Below, in pieces: positions 59,649 to 64,000 of a DNA stretch of 64,000 nt. Source of the DNA: Weissella diestrammenae (GTDB taxonomy: Bacteria; Bacillota; Bacilli; Lactobacillales; Lactobacillaceae); contig NZ_CP060724.1 in assembly GCF_014397255.1 (NCBI RefSeq), forward strand, positions 1,240,001 to 1,304,000, given 5' to 3'. The stretch's first letter is position 1, and each line of letters starts with the position of its first letter. The position numbers and the translations under genes are program-made. Under the pieces are notes generated by a model that was not told where the DNA came from, did not search any database, and was given only the letters and a program-made list of their open reading frames with translations.

Positions 59649-60441
59649 TACGACAGTAGTTGGTGCGATCGCTGAAGCAGATTATGCAGTTGCAGCTGCA
59701 CAGCAGGCTGGGTTACCTGTTGGTGCCGTATTAGTTGCTGACGTTGAGAATGCCAACCAAATGGCAATGGGTAGCGCCATGCAACCTGTTGTTCAGGCGT
59801 TCAAAGATGAAGTGATGCGCGTCGGTGGGTACCGTTCAACCGGTTATTCTATGGCTTCGCACATCAATGTCACACCAGATGGTGATAAAGCTTGGGTAGC
59901 TTCATATCCATATGAACCAGTAGCAAGTCAAAACTGGTTTAACACCGAGCATGGTTGGCAATGGACATCTAAGGCTGCATTTGCCAGCTCATTAGGTGTG
60001 TTCGACGTCTCACAACTGTATGATGATTTCTTCACTTCTGGTCAAGATGTTAGTGATAAACCTGCGCCATCCGTTCCAAATGATTCAGCAATTCAACAAT
60101 TTAAGAATGTCGGCAATAAGTTTACAACTAACGCCAATATTCGAGTTGACGCTGTGAAATTTGTGAAAGGTATCTGGCAGATGGTTAACTACTCATTAGC
60201 TGGTGCAAAGTCAGACGGTTCTGATTTTGACTGGACTAAGAATGGTATTCCTATGTCATTAGTTACACGTGTAGACGGTGGTGACAATTGGCACACGAAT
60301 GCTGGGGCAGTTGTACGTTTCAACCAACCTATGAACGCTGGAACGATTGATAATTATGATTATGAATCTAATGGCACAGGTATTGGTTATGGAGGGTTTG
60401 GTATGGTTTGGTACGACGCAAATTGTTTATTAGCAGCATAA
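59649..60441 (+). pseudogene. 5'-truncated GH25 phage lysin
   Basis: GH25 lysozymes cut the glycan of peptidoglycan. The open frame starts without a start codon and reads VVGAIAEADYAVAAAQQAGLPVGAVLVADVENANQMAMG, the second half of the GH25 barrel including the catalytic DVE. ASHINVTPDGDKAWVASYPYEP follows, then a C-terminal wall-binding SH3-like region (TNANIRVDAVKFVKGIWQMVNYSLAG...). The first strands with the other conserved Asp are gone. It is the last phage gene and adjoins a cassette tail, so a deletion removed the late module and the lysin start. Confidence 0.85.
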
Positions 60442-60910
60442 AAAAATAAGGCCCAAGAATTGAGTTCTAAAGGGCCATTATACATAAGTACGTTTTTTAA
60501 AACGGAAATTAAATGGCATTTTTTCTATAGATAAAAATTAGGCCGGTGGAGAATTATTAGAACAAAAATTAAAAAAAGCCAAATTTCTTAAGTTTTATAC
60601 TTCATGTTGTTCTTTCAATATATTTTTTTAGATTCCGTAGTATATAATTTAAAGAAGTGAATAAATTTAAGCTAGATTTCTCACGTTTATCTTTCATAAA
60701 TCATCATGTAATCATGGATAAACGGATTGTTATTCGTACAATAGTTCGTGTTTTTTAAAGAAAAAAATATAACGAAAAATTGCCAATTTATAACTGCGTT
60801 AGGTCTCGCTGTTATCATTAAGAATGAAAAATAAGTGGCGAATTAGCAAAAAATTTTAGATGAGTTTGAAGAAATTAAACAAATATTATCTAGCAAACGA
60901 GGATAAAAAA
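60442..60910. other. Non-coding region at the right prophage edge
   Basis: AT-rich, no gene recognised. GGCCC..GGGCC (about 60451-60477) may be the lysin terminator. The right attachment site should be here or beyond, but I found no clear match to the sequence after rpmE2. A second start for mod (ATG 60860) lies at its end. Confidence 0.45.
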
Positions 60911-62602
60911 ATGATTGATTCAAAAATTATGGAGATAACAAAATCTATTTTAAAAGATTTTGGGAATACTTATTTTTCAGAAAAAGGTGCTTTGAGGCGT
61001 AATAAAGTGATAGAAGACCTTGATGCATATACACCAATGTTGATGAAAGTATTATTAGCAGATGAACTAATTCATAGCACATATACAGAAAAACTTACAA
61101 TAAATGGTGAAAGTATAGAAATTTTTAAGCTCAACCAGTTTATTGAAATGTTTACCTATAAAGAGTATTGGCAAGATAGCTACACGAAATTCGAAAACAA
61201 AATTGGACTTACTGCGGGTGGTAAGTTTATTGATGAGACTGCTGATGTTGTGTTAGATTTTCCCTTCAAAGATACCGTTTTAAAAGCTGGTATGACGAAA
61301 GAAGATCAAAAAGATACTGATGAACCTTTTTTGCATGAAACGATCGCTAAAGCTGAAATTGACCAATTATTGGAACCCAAAGTATTTGTTAATGCTACTA
61401 AGTATGACGAAGAACATTTAGATGGTGAAGCTATCAGTGACTTTGATGATGATAATTTAATTATCAAAGGAAATAACTTGATCACTCTTCATAGTTTGAA
61501 CGCGATTTATGCGGGTAAAGTCCAATTAATATATTTGGACCCACCCTATAACACAGGTCAAGATGGCTTTGCATATAATGATAAATATAATCGCTCAAGC
61601 TGGTTAACTTTTATGTTTAATCGTCTACAAATTGCAAAAAAGCTACTTTCTGATGACGGAAGTATATTTATTAACATTGACTATCACGAAGTTCATTATT
61701 TAAAAGTATTAATGGACAACATTTTCGGAGAACAGTATTTTAAGAATAATATTGTTTGGAATTATACAGGACCATCTGGTTCCAATAAATTTCTTCCACG
61801 TAAACATGATGATATTTTGTATTATGGCAAAGGTTATAATACTAAATATCATATTCAATTTATCAAACATAAAAGTGGAATTCATAATTCTGGGCAAGTT
61901 TTTGGGAATAAGGACAGTTCTGAAAGTTACAAATCAGAAACTGAGGCTAAAGGCAAGAAATTAGAAGATTGGTGGGATGATATATACTCCACTGACCGTT
62001 ATAGAAAAGAATTATTAAATTTTTCTGGACAAAAACCAGAAAAATTAATTCAAAGAATTATAAATATTGCCACTGATGAGAATGATATAGTGTTAGATTT
62101 TTTTATGGGTACTGCAACAACACAGGCAGTCGCCATGAAGATGAACCGTCGCTTTATCGGGATTGAACAGATGGATTACATTAAGACTGTTTCTGTGGAG
62201 CGCCTCAAAAAGGTGATTGCTGGAGAACAAGGTGGGATCTCTAAAGATGTTAATTGGCAAGGTGGTGGCGCATTTATCTATGCTGAATTGATGGAAAAGA
62301 ATCAAGGATATCTCAAAGATGTCCAACATACAGAAACGGCTAAACAATTAGATGCAGTCATTAATCGCATGATTGCTGGTAGTGCTGACTTTGACTTCCG
62401 AGTTGATGTTGAAAAGATGATGCAAGATCCTGAATTCCAAGTGATGACATTAGTCGAAAAAAAGCAGCTGATGATCAAAGTCATTGATAAGAATCAGTTG
62501 TATTACGCTTATAGTGATATGGAAGACCGTGACGTACAAGATTTGATGTCTAAGAGTGACATTTCTTTCAACAAGAGTTTCTATAAGGAGCGTGATCTGT
62601 AA
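60911..62602 (+). CDS. mod: Type III restriction-modification methyltransferase (Mod)
   Basis: A 563-aa beta-class N6-adenine-type methyltransferase that also supplies target recognition. LIYLDPPYNTGQDGFAYND carries the DPPY catalytic motif, and motif I (AdoMet binding) DIVLDFFMGTATTQAVAMKMNRRFIGIEQ follows later, the order expected for type III Mod. The middle variable region is the target-recognition part. The end with GGGAFIYAEL is a Mod hallmark. ATG 60911 has GAGG 8 bp ahead. ATG 60860 lacks an SD. It overlaps res. Confidence 0.93.
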   Translation: MIDSKIMEITKSILKDFGNTYFSEKGALRRNKVIEDLDAYTPMLMKVLLADELIHSTYTEKLTINGESIEIFKLNQFIEMFTYKEYWQDSYTKFENKIGLTAGGKFIDETADVVLDFPFKDTVLKAGMTKEDQKDTDEPFLHETIAKAEIDQLLEPKVFVNATKYDEEHLDGEAISDFDDDNLIIKGNNLITLHSLNAIYAGKVQLIYLDPPYNTGQDGFAYNDKYNRSSWLTFMFNRLQIAKKLLSDDGSIFINIDYHEVHYLKVLMDNIFGEQYFKNNIVWNYTGPSGSNKFLPRKHDDILYYGKGYNTKYHIQFIKHKSGIHNSGQVFGNKDSSESYKSETEAKGKKLEDWWDDIYSTDRYRKELLNFSGQKPEKLIQRIINIATDENDIVLDFFMGTATTQAVAMKMNRRFIGIEQMDYIKTVSVERLKKVIAGEQGGISKDVNWQGGGAFIYAELMEKNQGYLKDVQHTETAKQLDAVINRMIAGSADFDFRVDVEKMMQDPEFQVMTLVEKKQLMIKVIDKNQLYYAYSDMEDRDVQDLMSKSDISFNKSFYKERDL

Positions 62603-64000
62603 TGGCGAAAAAGAAAGCACGAGAACTCGTCTTACCAATTATTCATGAGATTCGAGATTATAGCAGTGACTTTTTAAAAAATGATGAACATAGACATTCA
62701 TTTATTTATCCAGACTATATTAAACGCAATCTTAAGCATCAGTTACGTGATTATCAAAAGCATTCCCTATACAATTTGAATTACACACAAAAGGATGACA
62801 ATGTTGCTAGTCGTTTTAGTCAATTGTTATTCCATATGGCAACCGGGTCCGGAAAAACAGATGTGATGGCAGCTGACATATTGTATTTTTATCAGGAATT
62901 TGGCTATCAGAATTTTCTATTTGTCGTTAATACAAATGCGGTTATTGCTAAGACGCGCGAAAATATGCTTAATGCGCAATCACCGAAATATCTTTTTGCG
63001 CAGCCCTTAAGCATTGATGGCGTAATAATTGAGTTACGTGAGGTTACACGTTTCCCAACGAAGAGTGAACCAGGGGTGATTTACTTACGTTTGACGACCA
63101 TTCAAACTTTAGCAAATGAGTTAAATACACCGCGAGAAAACGGATTGACGTATGAAGACTTGGCGAAACAGAAACTTATTATATTAGCTGATGAAGCACA
63201 CCATTTTTCAGCAGGTACAAAAAGTAAGACTGATCAAAAAAATAAAGCGTGGGAGTACGTTTTAGACCGTATTCGGCAATCTAATAAGGAAAATCGTCAG
63301 TTAGAGTTTACAGCTACAATCGATTTAAACAATGATTTCATATACGAGAAATATCGCGACAAAGTGGCTTTTCAGTATGACCTACAACAGTTTCAGGATG
63401 CCGGTTATTCTAAAAAAATTGCGAGGTTACAAGCCAATGCTGCTGATGATGAAAAAATGCTTAATGCTGTGCTATTATCTCAATATCGTAAGCATATGGC
63501 TCGTCAAGCTGGCGTTCCAGATTTTAAACCAGTAATTTTATTTAAATCGAACAAAATTGATATATCAAAAGCAGCTCGCGATCAATTTTTAACCATTATT
63601 GATCAATTAACTGTTGAATCCTTATCTCTATTTATTACTAATCAAATAAAAACCACGCAATCATCGACATTGCGGCAAGCATTCAAATACTATCAAACGA
63701 CTGATTTGGGAAGCTTAGTACGGGAATTACAACGTGATTTTCAGTCATTAAATACGATTAATGTCAATGATACAAGTAGTAATGGTATTTTGGGAGATCT
63801 TAATGATTTGCGTAATTTGAATACTTTAGAGGAACTAAACAATCCATTTAGAGTTATTTTTGCGGTGGCTAAGCTTTCTGAAGGTTGGGATGTGTTGAAT
63901 CTTTATGATATCGTCAGGATTGGTGAACAACCAATTACAACTACACAGACCAATAGCGAAGCGCAATTAATCGGTCGAGGTGCACGATATAATCCCTTTG
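62602..64000 (+). CDS. res: Type III restriction subunit (Res), 3' end outside window
   Basis: The frame is open for 466 codons to the window edge. It is a superfamily 2 helicase: Walker A HMATGSGKTDVMAAD, DEAH box ILADEAHHFSAGTKSKTD, motif III EFTATIDLNNDF, motif V VAKLSEGWDVLNLYDIVR and motif VI QLIGRGARYNPF. The C-terminal endonuclease domain (PD-ExK) would lie beyond base 64000. It starts in the TAATG overlap with mod, so both are coupled. No stop or frameshift is seen in the visible part. Confidence 0.93.
   Translation, partial: MAKKKARELVLPIIHEIRDYSSDFLKNDEHRHSFIYPDYIKRNLKHQLRDYQKHSLYNLNYTQKDDNVASRFSQLLFHMATGSGKTDVMAADILYFYQEFGYQNFLFVVNTNAVIAKTRENMLNAQSPKYLFAQPLSIDGVIIELREVTRFPTKSEPGVIYLRLTTIQTLANELNTPRENGLTYEDLAKQKLIILADEAHHFSAGTKSKTDQKNKAWEYVLDRIRQSNKENRQLEFTATIDLNNDFIYEKYRDKVAFQYDLQQFQDAGYSKKIARLQANAADDEKMLNAVLLSQYRKHMARQAGVPDFKPVILFKSNKIDISKAARDQFLTIIDQLTVESLSLFITNQIKTTQSSTLRQAFKYYQTTDLGSLVRELQRDFQSLNTINVNDTSSNGILGDLNDLRNLNTLEELNNPFRVIFAVAKLSEGWDVLNLYDIVRIGEQPITTTQTNSEAQLIGRGARYNPF

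Noticed and set aside
35347-60441. Phage-inducible chromosomal island
   Set aside because: The element has siphophage-type ERF, SSB, initiator and RusA genes and an ArpU-type late regulator, but no island-type primase or small terminase. A deleted prophage fits better.
60442-60910. Right attachment site as a direct repeat of the left end
   Set aside because: Only short T-rich matches to 35350-35540 were found. They are too weak to call.
60911-62602. Phase-variable mod gene
   Set aside because: No simple-sequence repeat tract was seen in or just before the gene.
1-64000. CRISPR array
   Set aside because: No regularly spaced direct repeats with unique spacers were seen. The repeat families found are terminators, headers and gene-junction elements.

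Overview
The window looks like the chromosome of a low-GC Lactobacillaceae, most likely Weissella or a near relative. This is inferred from gene content and protein sequence, not from a search. Supporting signs are a T-box leader before alaS, an ireB-ruvX-DUF1292 run, a type B L31, the relQ-nadK-RluA run, and Firmicutes-style SD sequences and promoters.

1-2.9 kb is the end of a surface polysaccharide locus (DUF4422 protein, family 2 glycosyltransferase, UDP-galactopyranose mutase), pointing to galactofuranose in the polymer. 3-35.4 kb is core chromosome on the + strand: spxH, relQ, nadK, rluA-type synthase, mgtE, a Bcr/CflA exporter, T-box-alaS, ireB, ruvX, two DUF1292 genes, a PadR/HAAS/DUF4097 stress operon, comEA-comEC-holA, rpsO, rpsT, a BceAB-like ABC pair, argR, a class A PBP, a YlbF-type protein, yhaO-yhaN-yhaM, an M32 carboxypeptidase, a nitroreductase, rplS, lepA and rpmE2. 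nadK and comEA each carry a one-base frameshift in a six-base homopolymer.

35.4-60.4 kb is a cryptic prophage inserted behind rpmE2. It has an integrase without a normal start codon, a set of small membrane-protein genes separated by a repeated 26-bp element, a divergent repressor/Cro switch, an antirepressor and an early replication block (ERF, HNHc, SSB, replication initiator, RusA). Many of these genes are broken by single stops or frameshifts. No terminase, portal, capsid or tail gene is present. A 5'-truncated GH25 lysin marks the right end.

Where the late phage genes would lie (50.7-59.6 kb) there is an AT-rich accessory island whose genes are mostly intact. It contains a complete retron (msr/msd-like RNA plus a reverse transcriptase fused to a TOPRIM domain), a stand-alone McrB-N-type domain protein, a small hydrophobic peptide with a coupled leader, and a series of one-gene cassettes for membrane-anchored helical proteins with shared header and tail hairpins. 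The pattern suggests a dead prophage kept for its defence cargo.

60.9-64 kb holds a type III restriction-modification operon (mod, then res, which runs off the window), so anti-phage functions continue past the prophage edge.
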